This document shows, piece after piece, positions 16,447-24,366 of a stretch of DNA of 64,000 nt; within the stretch, counting starts at the first letter, position 1, and each line of letters opens with the position of its first letter. Both the position numbers and the translations under genes were made by a program. A model generated the notes under the pieces. The model was given only the letters and a program-made list of their open reading frames with translations. It was not told the DNA's origin and ran no database searches. Source of the stretch: Streptomyces vilmorinianum (lineage in GTDB: Bacteria; Actinomycetota; Actinomycetes; Streptomycetales; Streptomycetaceae); contig NZ_CP040244.1 of the NCBI RefSeq assembly GCF_005517195.1, positions 6,218,001 to 6,282,000 on the forward strand, in the 5' to 3' direction.

Positions 16447-16905
16447 ATGACCGCGGAGCACGAGAACACCCTGTACGAGGCCGTGGGCGGCGCCGACGCG
16501 CTCCGCCGGCTCTCGGACACCTTCTACGAGTCGGTCCTGGCCGACCCCCTGCTCGCGCCCGTCTTCGCCGACTTCACCCCCGCCCATGTCGAGCATGTCG
16601 CCGTCTGGCTGGCCGAGGTCTTCTCGGGGCCCGCGGAGTTCACGGCGGAGCTGGGCGGGCACCAGGCCCTGCTCCGCGCCCACCTCGGGCTCTCCATCAC
16701 CGAGGAACAGCGGCTGCGCTGGATGGAGCTGATGACCGCGGCGGTGGAGAAGGAACTGCCCGACGACCCGACGCTGCGCCGCCGGGTGGTGGAGTACTTC
16801 GACTGGGGGACCCGGATCGCCAAGGACGTCTCGGCCTCGGAGCCGGGGACGGATCTGGGCGATCCCGGCCCCACCCCGCGCTGGGGGTGGAACGGTCTCG
16901 CCTGA
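16447..16905 (+). CDS. Group II truncated haemoglobin
   Basis: 152 aa. The 2-over-2 globin fold is recognisable from LYEAVGGADALRRLSDTFYE (helix A/B with the B10 Tyr), DPLLAPVFADFTPAHVEHVAVWLAE (E helix and CD region) and HLGLSITEEQRLRWMELM (proximal F-helix with the His ligand, and the Trp G8 of group II). Truncated haemoglobins bind O2/NO and are linked to NO or oxidative stress in actinobacteria. ATG after CGGAGGCGTTCC. It ends 3 bp before the convergent next gene, with no terminator between. Confidence 0.92.
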   Translation: MTAEHENTLYEAVGGADALRRLSDTFYESVLADPLLAPVFADFTPAHVEHVAVWLAEVFSGPAEFTAELGGHQALLRAHLGLSITEEQRLRWMELMTAAVEKELPDDPTLRRRVVEYFDWGTRIAKDVSASEPGTDLGDPGPTPRWGWNGLA

Positions 16906-16908
16906 CGG

Positions 16909-17331
16909 TCAGGCGGCGGCGTGGAGCAGCCGGCGGGCGAACTCGGCGCCGGGCGGAAGCTGCCGCCTCACCCGGTCGAGAGCCTCGTCGAAGTCGCCGC
17001 CCGCGATGCCCGATTCGAAGGCCGCGCCGCCGTAGTGCAGCGTCAGGCTCAGGTCCACGCGCTCACCGAGCGTCAGCAGGCAGCTGAGGGTGGCCTGCTG
17101 CTCGCCGCCGTCCACGACGACCGGGAGCGGCAGGTCCCACTCCAGTACGCAGCCGGTGAGGGCCTCGCCGCCCTCCTCCGCCGCGCACAGGGCGGCGAAG
17201 CTCGCGCCGGCGTACTCGATTCCCCTGATACGGGTGGACACGCGCCGCCCGTCCGCTGTGATCACGATCGCTTCCGCGCCGCTGCGGTCCCGGTACCAGC
17301 CGGTCCACACTTCCGTCGACTCCGATGACAT
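16909..17331 (-). CDS. Conserved hypothetical protein
   Basis: 140 aa. Starts MSSESTEVWTGWYRDRSGAE and is mostly beta: AIVITADGRRVSTRIRG, CVLEWDLPLPVVVDG, SLTLHYGG. This looks like a Streptomyces-specific small protein (DUF6304-like, low certainty). No membrane segment or cofactor motif. Convergent with the haemoglobin gene. Confidence 0.62.
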   Translation of the reverse strand: MSSESTEVWTGWYRDRSGAEAIVITADGRRVSTRIRGIEYAGASFAALCAAEEGGEALTGCVLEWDLPLPVVVDGGEQQATLSCLLTLGERVDLSLTLHYGGAAFESGIAGGDFDEALDRVRRQLPPGAEFARRLLHAAA

Positions 17332-17373
17332 GCGCGGACTGTAGCGGTCTGACCGGCTTCTTCGCGCGGCCGG

Positions 17374-17775
17374 TCACCCCGTGGCCGGACTTCTCCCGGT
17401 CTCGCCGTTCTTGCCGGTCACGTGCGTGGTAGTGGCTTCCGCACCACCCGGCGCCCCGCCTCCCGGAGCCTCGCCCGACGGAGCCTCGCCCGACGGAGCC
17501 ACGGCCGGCGGCTCGCCCGATGTGTCCTCCGGCACGACGCCCGACGCCTCGCCCGACGGATCCCCGGCCGACGGCTCGCCCGGCGGCCTGGTGCCGTCCG
17601 CCTTCCTGCCGAAGAGTTCGCAGTCGGGGTTGTGACACGGCTGCGGCTCCCAGAACGGCACCCAGGCCCCGAGGACCTTGTGTCGTTTGACGGCCGTGCC
17701 GACAGGCTGTCCGCAGGCCGGGCACACCGGCTCGGCCTCGGGGTCGTGGCCGGTGTAGCGCGCTTGGCTGCCCAT
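17374..17775 (-). CDS. Zinc-ribbon-like hypothetical protein with low-complexity tail
   Basis: 133 aa. The N-terminal half has CPACGQPVG and CHNPDCELFG, two Cys pairs that would make a zinc ribbon. The C-terminal half is built from repeated GEPSAGDPSGEA-like units (Gly/Glu/Pro/Ser), encoded by imperfect GCCTCGCCCGACGGA repeats, and is probably disordered. Function unknown. Such tails vary in length between strains. Confidence 0.65.
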   Translation of the reverse strand: MGSQARYTGHDPEAEPVCPACGQPVGTAVKRHKVLGAWVPFWEPQPCHNPDCELFGRKADGTRPPGEPSAGDPSGEASGVVPEDTSGEPPAVAPSGEAPSGEAPGGGAPGGAEATTTHVTGKNGETGRSPATG

Positions 17776-17802
17776 ACCGTCAAGGGTAGAGCGGCCCCCT
17801 CG

Positions 17803-18390
17803 TCACCGCTTCCTGGTGTACGTACGGACGAGCACACCGTTGTCGAAGGTGCGCACCGCCCCCAGCTCGAACTCGCGCGGCTCGAAGTCGGCGCCGAACA
17901 TCGGCATGCCGGAGCCGTAGACCTGCGGGTACGTCTTGATGACCAGCTCGTCGATCTCGTCGATCAGCTCGCCGGCGATCGTGGAACCGCCGCAGAGCCA
18001 GATGTCGAGTGGGCTGTCCTCCGCCTTGAGCTCGCGGACCCGGCCGACCAGGTCGTCGGCGATCAGCTCGACGTTCGGGTCGGGCGACCCGGTCAGGGAG
18101 CGGGTGGCGACGAATTCCCGCAGGTGGGAGTAGGGACTGGTGATGCCGACGTCCAGGCCGACCTTGTACGAGTTCAGGCCCTGGATCACGGCGTCGAAGC
18201 GCCGGTTCTCGGTGCCGGGCTCGATGCCGACCACGGGCCATCCGTGGGCGGGGATGGTCTCGGGGTACTCGGCCTTCATGTACTCCAGGTACTCCCCGGT
18301 CACGTAGCCGAACGTGGACGAGGCATCGCCCTTGGGGTCACCGATGAAGCCGTCGATGGTGCAGGCGATGAAGTAGGTGAGCTTGCGCAA
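17803..18390 (-). CDS. Dihydrofolate reductase-family (RibD C-terminal-like) protein
   Basis: 195 aa from a TTG with AGAGGAC before it; a GTG at 18435 is an alternative without a ribosome site. Fits the RibD_C/DHFR-like fold: LTYFIACTIDGFIGDP at the N-terminus, LDIWLCGGSTIAGELIDEI (the nucleotide-binding G-G-S), and DELVIKTYPQVYGSG near the end. These NADPH-dependent reductases are common single-domain proteins in Streptomyces with unknown substrates. Divergent from the TetR gene with a 137-bp gap, so probably its target. Confidence 0.85.
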   Translation of the reverse strand: MRKLTYFIACTIDGFIGDPKGDASSTFGYVTGEYLEYMKAEYPETIPAHGWPVVGIEPGTENRRFDAVIQGLNSYKVGLDVGITSPYSHLREFVATRSLTGSPDPNVELIADDLVGRVRELKAEDSPLDIWLCGGSTIAGELIDEIDELVIKTYPQVYGSGMPMFGADFEPREFELGAVRTFDNGVLVRTYTRKR

Positions 18391-18527
18391 ACCGGTCCTC
18401 TTTGTCTCTGGGATGTGGACTGCGGTCGCAACCACGACGGCTATAGTGCTTCACCTGTAGTGGTTACGCAAGCCCTATTTTCGAAGAGAGCTCGAGGACA
18501 GCTCGAAGAGAACGGAAGGAACCGGCG

Positions 18528-19103
18528 ATGGCGAGGAATCCCGAGCGGCGTGCGGCCCTGCTCGACGCGGCGATCGAGGTGCTCGCGGACGAGGGCGCCC
18601 GTGGGCTGACCTTCCGGGCGGTCGACGCCCGGGCGGGCGTCCCCACGGGCACCTCGTCCAACTACTTCACCGACCGGGACCAGCTGCTCTCCCAGGTCGG
18701 GGACCGGATCTTCGTCCGGCTGACCCCGGAGCCGGGCTCCCTGGACTCGGCCCTGCGGCCCGAGCCCAGCCGGCAGCTGGTGGTGGAGCTGATGCGCTGG
18801 CTCGCCCGGCGGATGGCGGCCGAGCGCACCTGCTATCTGGGCCTCTTCGAGCTCCGCCTGGAGGCGACGCGCCGCCCGGAGCTGCGCACCCAGCTCACGA
18901 AGGTGCTGCGCGCCGATCTCGACTACAACATCCGCCTGCACGTCGAGTCCGGGATGCCGGGGGACGCGGACACGGTCCGGCTGCTCTACTTCGCCCTCAC
19001 CGGGCTGCTCTTCGACCACTTCACGGTCCCCGGCCTGCACGACGACCGGGACCTGGACGATCTCATCGAGACCGTGGTCAGCCGGATCGTGCCGGAAGCC
19101 TGA
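18528..19103 (+). CDS. TetR-family transcriptional regulator
   Basis: 191 aa. HTH at residues ~10-55: RRAALLDAAIEVLADEGARG then LTFRAVDARAGVPTGTSSNY and FTDRDQLLSQVGDRI. The helical ligand domain follows with a typical TetR_C signature LRLEATRRPEL. Divergent from the RibD-like reductase, the likely target. Directly followed by a minisatellite. Confidence 0.9.
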   Translation: MARNPERRAALLDAAIEVLADEGARGLTFRAVDARAGVPTGTSSNYFTDRDQLLSQVGDRIFVRLTPEPGSLDSALRPEPSRQLVVELMRWLARRMAAERTCYLGLFELRLEATRRPELRTQLTKVLRADLDYNIRLHVESGMPGDADTVRLLYFALTGLLFDHFTVPGLHDDRDLDDLIETVVSRIVPEA

Positions 19104-19115
19104 GGCTGAGATCGG

Positions 19116-19192
19116 CGGCCTGAGGCCTGAGGTCGGCGGCCTGAGGTCTGAGGCCTGAGGTCGGCGGCCTGAGGTCTGAGGCCTGAGGTCGG
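19116..19192. repeat. Minisatellite of 28-bp units
   Basis: Two perfect 28-bp copies (19137-19164 and 19165-19192) begin CGGCCTGAGGTCTGAGG; a shorter 21-bp version lies at 19116-19136. It fills the 134-bp gap between the TetR gene and the convergent polyprenyl synthetase. Confidence 0.8.
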
Positions 19193-19237
19193 CGGCCGAC
19201 GGCCGGGCCGGGGGCCGTGGGGCCGGGGCCCGGCCCC

Positions 19238-20293
19238 TCAGCGGGTGCGGCGGGTGACGAACTCCGCGAGGGCCAGCAGATCCTCCGCCGCCGTCAGATC
19301 CGGCACCGCCCGGGCGAGCTGCTGGACCGCCCGGCCCATCCGGTCGGCCGCCTGGGTCTGCGCCCAGTCCCTGCCGCCCGCCCGCTCGATCGCGTCCGCC
19401 GCCGCCCGTACGGCCGGGGCGTCGAGTTCCTTACGGGCGTACAGCGCCGCCAGCTCCTCCCCCGCCGCCGTCCCCGAGGCGAGCGCCGCCACCACCGGGA
19501 GCGACTTCTTGTGGGCGACGAGATCCGCGCCCGCCGGCTTGCCCGTGCGCTCTGGGTCGCCCCAGATCCCGATCAGGTCGTCGATGAGCTGGAACGCGAG
19601 CCCGGCCTCCCGGCCGAACGCGTCCATCGCCGCGACCTCCTCCTCGCCCGCGCCCGCGTACAGCGCGCCGAGCGCGCACGCGCACCCCAACAGGGCGCCC
19701 GTCTTGGCGGTGGCCATCGCCAGGCACTCGTCCAGGGACACCTCGTGCGGACCGCGCTGCTCGAAGGCGCAGTCCGCCTGCTGGCCGGCGCACAGCTCGA
19801 TGACGCAGGCCGCGAGCCGGGCCGAGGCCGCGGCGGAGGCCGGATGGCCGTCCTCGGCGAGGAGCCGCAGGGCGAGCGCGAGCATGGCGTCGCCCGCGAT
19901 CAGCGCGTCGGGGATGCCGAACACCGTCCAGGCCGTGGGCCGGTGCCGGCGGGTCGGGTCCTCGTCCACGATGTCGTCGTGGAGCAGCGTGAAGTTGTGG
20001 GCGAGCTCCACGGCGGCGGCCGCCCGTACCGCCGGCGCCGGGTCCCCGCCGAGCGCGCGGGCCGCGGCGAGCACCAGCGCGGGCCGGATCGCCTTGCCCG
20101 TCTGGCCGGCGGCCGGGGTGCCGTCGGCGTGTTCCCAGCCGAAGTGGTACATCGCCACTCTCCGTATGGAGTCCGGCAACGACTCCACGGTGGAACGCAG
20201 TTGGGGATTGACGACGGTCCGTGTCTGGTCGAGGAGTGCCATGGCGCCCTGCCCCTGGGTGTCGGTCGCGGCATCCGCCCGGGTCATGGTCAC
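19238..20293 (-). CDS. Polyprenyl synthetase, family 2 encapsulin cargo
   Basis: 351 aa. A trans-prenyltransferase joining isopentenyl diphosphate to allylic diphosphates. Both Asp-rich motifs are intact: DDIVDED (first) and DDLIGIWGD (second), with GKAIRPALVLAAARALGG and the later KKSLPVVAAL. The N-terminal ~30 aa before VVNPQLRSTV are poorly structured and could be the targeting segment for loading into the shell encoded just upstream. The GTG start follows a GGAAAC site; an ATG two codons later is possible. Product chain length cannot be read from sequence. Same orientation as the encapsulin gene with a 107-bp gap; the pair forms the unit. Confidence 0.88.
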   Translation of the reverse strand: MTMTRADAATDTQGQGAMALLDQTRTVVNPQLRSTVESLPDSIRRVAMYHFGWEHADGTPAAGQTGKAIRPALVLAAARALGGDPAPAVRAAAAVELAHNFTLLHDDIVDEDPTRRHRPTAWTVFGIPDALIAGDAMLALALRLLAEDGHPASAAASARLAACVIELCAGQQADCAFEQRGPHEVSLDECLAMATAKTGALLGCACALGALYAGAGEEEVAAMDAFGREAGLAFQLIDDLIGIWGDPERTGKPAGADLVAHKKSLPVVAALASGTAAGEELAALYARKELDAPAVRAAADAIERAGGRDWAQTQAADRMGRAVQQLARAVPDLTAAEDLLALAEFVTRRTR

Positions 20294-20400
20294 GTTGTTT
20301 CCGCCTTCTTTCCTGAGGGCTCGGTTCGCGGCGCGGAGGCCGGCGCGGAGGTCGGCGCGGGGCCGGGGCGGGGCACAGCGGCCCCGCCCCGGTCACCGGG

Positions 20401-21816
20401 TCAGCGCCAGCGGCTGACCTCCACGTTCTCCAGGACTCCCAGCGCGTCGGGTACGAGCACCGCCGCCGAGTAGTAGGCCGTGACCAGGTAGGAGATGATC
20501 GCCTGCTCGTCGATGCCCATGAAGCGCACGGACAGGCTCGGCTCGATCTCGTCCGGGATGCCCGTCTGGTGCAGACCGATCACGCCCTGGTCGGACTCGC
20601 CGGTACGCATGCAGATGATCGACGTCGTCCGGGCGTCCGAGATCGGGATCTTGTTGCACGGGTAGATCGGCACCCCGCGCCAGGTGGGGATCCTGTTGCC
20701 GTTCACCTCGATGGACTCGGGGACGAGACCGCGCCGGTTGCACTCGCGGCCGAAGGCGGCGATGGCGCGCGGGTGGGCGAGGAACATCTTGGAGCCCCGG
20801 CGGCGGGAGAGCAGCTCGTCCATGTCGTCCGGGCTGGGTACGCCGTCGTGGGGCTGGAGGCGCTGCCCGTAGTCGCAGTTGGAGAGAAGACCGAACTCCC
20901 TGTTGTTGATCAGCTCGTGCTCCTGGCGCTCGCGCAGCGCCTCGACCGTGAGCCGCAACTGCTGCTCGGTCTGGTTCATCGGCTGGTTGTAGAGATCGGC
21001 GACCCGGCTGTGGACCTTCAGCACGGTCTGCGCGACCGACAGTTCGTACTCGCGCGGCGAGGCGTCGTAGTCCACGTACGTGTGCGGGACGATCGCCTCG
21101 CCGACGTGACCGGCGGAGAGGTCGATCGCGGCCTCGCCGTACTTGTTCGTGCGCTGATGGGGCAGCGCGGCGACGCCCGCGAGGTGGGCGGCGAGCGAGG
21201 TGGCCCGCTCGGCGAGGTTGCGCACGTCGTCGCGGGTGAGCTCGAGGACGGTACAGGCGGTGGCCGCGCGCGCGGTGCACTCCCAGGTGGCGTTGTCGTG
21301 GGTCAGTGAACTGTCGCCGAAGTACGCGCCGTCGGCGAGGACTTCGAGGACCGTCTCGTCGCCGTACGGCCCCTCGCCGATCTGCTCCACCTTTCCGTGG
21401 GCGAGGAGGTGGACGCGGTCGGTGGGCTCGCCGGCCGCGGCGATCACTTCTCCCGGCGCGTACTCCCTCTGGCTGCACCGCGATGCGAGCTCGGCGAGGG
21501 CCTCCTCGTCCTCGTAGCCGCGCAGGGCGGGGAGTTCGCCGAGCTCGGCGGGGATGACCGCGACGCGCTCGCCGGTCTGCACGAAGGTGACGCGGCCGTC
21601 ACCCACGGAGTAACTGAGCCTCCGGTTCACGCGGTACGTACCACCCTGCACCTGCACCCACGGCAGCATCCGCAGCAGCCACCGGGAGGTGATCTCCTGC
21701 ATCTGCGGGGCGGACTTGGTGGTGGTCGCCAGGTTCCGCGCGGCGGCGGTACCGAGACTCTGCTGCGGGCCTGCCTGTTCCGCGCGGACCTCGTCGCCAA
21801 CCGAACCTACGGACAT
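20401..21816 (-). CDS. Family 2B encapsulin shell protein (EshA/EshB type)
   Basis: 471 aa, the length of S. griseus EshA. Residues ~100-220 hold the inserted cyclic-nucleotide-binding-like domain ([45 protein letters not shown]) that defines family 2B; the flanking parts make the HK97-like shell fold ([65 protein letters not shown]). Shells of this type enclose terpenoid enzymes; here the neighbour is a polyprenyl synthetase. By gene position it probably corresponds to the S. coelicolor paralogue called eshB (from memory). Whether the domain binds cAMP is not shown. Confidence 0.92.
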   Translation of the reverse strand: MSVGSVGDEVRAEQAGPQQSLGTAAARNLATTTKSAPQMQEITSRWLLRMLPWVQVQGGTYRVNRRLSYSVGDGRVTFVQTGERVAVIPAELGELPALRGYEDEEALAELASRCSQREYAPGEVIAAAGEPTDRVHLLAHGKVEQIGEGPYGDETVLEVLADGAYFGDSSLTHDNATWECTARAATACTVLELTRDDVRNLAERATSLAAHLAGVAALPHQRTNKYGEAAIDLSAGHVGEAIVPHTYVDYDASPREYELSVAQTVLKVHSRVADLYNQPMNQTEQQLRLTVEALRERQEHELINNREFGLLSNCDYGQRLQPHDGVPSPDDMDELLSRRRGSKMFLAHPRAIAAFGRECNRRGLVPESIEVNGNRIPTWRGVPIYPCNKIPISDARTTSIICMRTGESDQGVIGLHQTGIPDEIEPSLSVRFMGIDEQAIISYLVTAYYSAAVLVPDALGVLENVEVSRWR

Positions 21817-22082
21817 GGAACTCCCTCTCGAAGTGAATGACCTGCGAGAGGAAGCCTTTCAGCACGGAGAGTGCGCGCGCCATTACACAAATGAGTGGGA
21901 GTGGATCGCTTTCAGCTGGGCATGTCATTCGGATTCCACTCGAACAGCCGAGCAATGGGCACCACTTGGCGCAATGTCCGGATCGAGTCGCACACCGTCC
22001 GAACGGATAGCCGCGGAGCCACTCGCTCCGGTACTCCGGTACTGCACACCTGTCCCGTTCCGCCTGTCCGAAGGAGTCGGCC

Positions 22083-22673
22083 ATGGCCCCACCCATGTCC
22101 GCGAGCAGGTTCCTCTCCGCACTGCGCGGCGAGGGCCTCTCGGTCGTCGAGGTCGGCGACTGGCGTACGCACAACCGCAACCACAAGGGCCCCTGGGGCC
22201 CTGTCCACGGCGTGATGATCCATCACACGGTCACTCGCGGCACCGCGAACACGGTCCGGATCTGCCGGGACGGCTACGCGTCCCTGCCCGGACCGCTCTG
22301 CCATGGCGTGATCGCCAAGGACGGCACGGTCCATCTCGTCGGATACGGCCGCGCCAACCACGCGGGGGCCGGCGACGACGATGTCCTGCGGGCGGTCATC
22401 GCCGAGCAGGGCCTCCCGCCGGACAACGAGGCCAACACGGACGGCAACCGCCACTTCTACGGCTTCGAGTGCGAGAACCTCGGGGACGGGCGGGACCCGT
22501 GGCCGAAGGTCCAGCTGGAGGCCATCGAGAAGGCCGCGGCCGCGCTGTGCCGGGTGCACGGCTGGAACCAGCGCTCGGTGATCGGGCACCTGGAGTGGCA
22601 GCCGGGGAAGGTGGACCCGCGGGGCTTCACGATGGCCTCGATGCGGGAGCGGATCGCGGAGCGCCTGCGGTAG
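22083..22673 (+). CDS. N-acetylmuramoyl-L-alanine amidase (Amidase_2)
   Basis: 196 aa. The zinc amidase domain spans most of the protein: HGVMIHHTVTRG (first zinc His), CHGVIAKDGTVHLVGYGRANHAG (second region), NRHFYGFECEN, and SVIGHLEWQPGKVDPRGF with the last His and the catalytic Lys. No signal peptide is visible, so it may act in the cytoplasm, be released by lysis, or derive from a phage endolysin. The 266 bp before it, back to the encapsulin start, hold no gene; the less GC-rich stretch near 21860-21990 probably contains promoters for both. Confidence 0.9.
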   Translation: MAPPMSASRFLSALRGEGLSVVEVGDWRTHNRNHKGPWGPVHGVMIHHTVTRGTANTVRICRDGYASLPGPLCHGVIAKDGTVHLVGYGRANHAGAGDDDVLRAVIAEQGLPPDNEANTDGNRHFYGFECENLGDGRDPWPKVQLEAIEKAAAALCRVHGWNQRSVIGHLEWQPGKVDPRGFTMASMRERIAERLR

Positions 22674-22766
22674 CCCGCGCGTAGGCACCGGTCGTGTCGC
22701 GTGGGCCCACCCGGGGGCCGGCCCCCGCCCCGCGCGGCACGCGGAGCCCCGCCCGACAATGGGCGG

Positions 22767-23672
22767 GTGACCACGTTCGACCTCGCGCTCTCCCGGCTCC
22801 GGCCCCGGCTCCCGTCCCCCCTGGAGCCGGTCGAAGACGAGCGCTTCGCCCGGCGCGGCCTGCGGCTGCTGCTCAAGCGCGACGACCTGATTCATCCGGA
22901 CCTGCCGGGCAACAAGTGGCGCAAGCTGGCGCTCAATCTGCGGGCGGCGGGCGGGCGTCCGGTGCTGACCTTCGGCGGCGCGTACTCCAACCATCTGCGT
23001 GCGACGGCGGCGGCCGGCCGGCTGCTCGGCTTCGCCACGATCGGGGTCGTACGGGGGGACGAGCTGGCCGACCGCCCGTTGAACCCCTCGCTTGCGCGGT
23101 GCGCGGCGGACGGGATGCGGCTGGTGTTCGTGGACCGGTCCACGTACCGGGCGAAGAAGGACCCGGCGGTGCTCGGCCGCATCCTGCGGCTCGCGGCCAC
23201 GGACGCCCCCTACGTCGTCCCCGAGGGCGGCAGCAACGCGCTCGCCGTCGAGGGCTGTACGGAACTGGGGCGCGAGCTGCGCGAGGCGGCCGTGGACGTG
23301 GTGTCCGTCGCCTGCGGCACGGGCGGCACGCTCGCGGGCCTGGCCGCCGGCCTCGGGCCCGGGCAGCGGGCGCTCGGTGTCCCCGTCCTCAAGGGCGGCT
23401 TCCTGGGCGACGAGATCCGCTCCCTGCAACGCGCCGCCTTCGGCGGCCCCCGCGGCGACTGGACCCTGGACGAGCGCTTCCACGGCGGCGGCTACGGCCG
23501 CACGACCCCGTCGCTCGACGCGTTCGCCGAGGATTTCGAGGCGCGGCACGGGCTCGCCATCGAGCGACTGTATGTCGCCAAAATGCTCTACGGACTTGTC
23601 ACCCTGGCCGAGGAGGGCGCGTTCGCCCGGGGGACGCGCGTCACGGCAGTGATCACGGGCGCGCCGGAGTAG
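22767..23672 (+). CDS. PLP-dependent ACC deaminase / D-cysteine desulfhydrase family protein
   Basis: 301 aa from a GTG. Fold type II PLP enzyme: LLLKRDDLIHPDLPGNKWRK contains the PLP-binding Lys (NKWRK), TFGGAYSNHLRATAAAGRLL follows, and the phosphate-binding loop is ACGTGGTLAGLAAGL. The family splits alpha-amino acids to ammonia and ketoacid or sulfide; the true substrate (ACC or D-cysteine) cannot be told. Full length, no breaks. It is convergent with the antiporter gene across a repeat-filled gap. Confidence 0.88.
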   Translation: MTTFDLALSRLRPRLPSPLEPVEDERFARRGLRLLLKRDDLIHPDLPGNKWRKLALNLRAAGGRPVLTFGGAYSNHLRATAAAGRLLGFATIGVVRGDELADRPLNPSLARCAADGMRLVFVDRSTYRAKKDPAVLGRILRLAATDAPYVVPEGGSNALAVEGCTELGRELREAAVDVVSVACGTGGTLAGLAAGLGPGQRALGVPVLKGGFLGDEIRSLQRAAFGGPRGDWTLDERFHGGGYGRTTPSLDAFAEDFEARHGLAIERLYVAKMLYGLVTLAEEGAFARGTRVTAVITGAPE

Positions 23673-23692
23673 CCCCCACGCGCGCGTGGGGG
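23673..23692. terminator. Perfect 20-bp palindrome after the PLP enzyme
   Basis: CCCCCACGCG followed directly by CGCGTGGGGG, starting at the base after the stop codon. Likely a terminator or the first member of the adjacent palindrome field. Confidence 0.55.
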
Positions 23693-23699
23693 CCGCCCG

Positions 23700-24320
23700 G
23701 GGCGGCAGCCGGGCCAGGCCGGTGTCCCCCTGCGCCGCCCCGCACAGCAGCCGCGGCAGCGGCGAAGTCCCTTGCCCGACATCACTGCCGCGCGACCGGC
23801 CACCCCGCCCAGCAGCCGGGCAGGCCGGTGTCCCGTCCTGAGCGCCACGCCCGCGCGCGGGCCTACCAACCCAGCAGCCAGGGCAGAGGCCGTGTCCCGC
23901 CCCGCGCGACCGGTCTGCCCCGCCCGGCAGCCGGCAGGCCGGTGCCCCTGAGTACCACGCCCGCGTGCGGGCCTACCGGCCGGGTAGCCAGGGCTGAGGC
24001 GGTGCGCCCCCTGCCCAACACCACCGCGTCGCGACCGGTCTGCCCCGCCCGGCGGCCGGGCAGGCCGGTGCCCCTGAGCACCACGCCCGCGTGCGGGCCT
24101 ACCGACTCGGTAGCCGGGCAGTCGGTATCCCCTTGCCAAGGGCAACGCCCGCGTGCGGGCCCCCCGGCCCGGTAGCCAGGGCAGAGGCCATGTTCCGCCC
24201 CGGCCGGCAGCCGGGCAGGCCGGCAGCCCCTCCTGAGCGCCACGCCCGCGTGACCGGCCTCCCGGCCCAGCAGCCGGTGTCCCCTGCCAAAGCCCGGGGC
24301 TGAGCCGAGGGCCGTCCCGG
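23700..24320. repeat. Extragenic repeat field with recurring palindromes
   Basis: About 620 bp between two convergent genes with no credible gene. Two motifs alternate: CAGCCGGGCAGGCCGGTG-like (near 23706, 23813, 23930, 24053, 24209) and ACGCCCGCGTGCGGGCCTAC-like (near 23845, 23956, 24082, 24145, 24240), the latter containing the palindrome GCCCGC-gt-GCGGGC. Spacing is roughly 100-130 bp in the best copies. Open frames here are artefacts of GC content. Confidence 0.8.
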
Positions 24321-24366
24321 TTCCGCGTCGCGTGCGTGTGGGCTCGGCCCGCGCAGAGCGGTGGGG

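Noticed and set aside
19116-19192. 28-bp repeats considered as CRISPR
   Set aside because: Units are directly adjacent without spacers.
23700-24320. Repeat field considered as a CRISPR array
   Set aside because: Units are imperfect, palindromic and unevenly spaced, spacers are not unique-length, and no cas gene is near.
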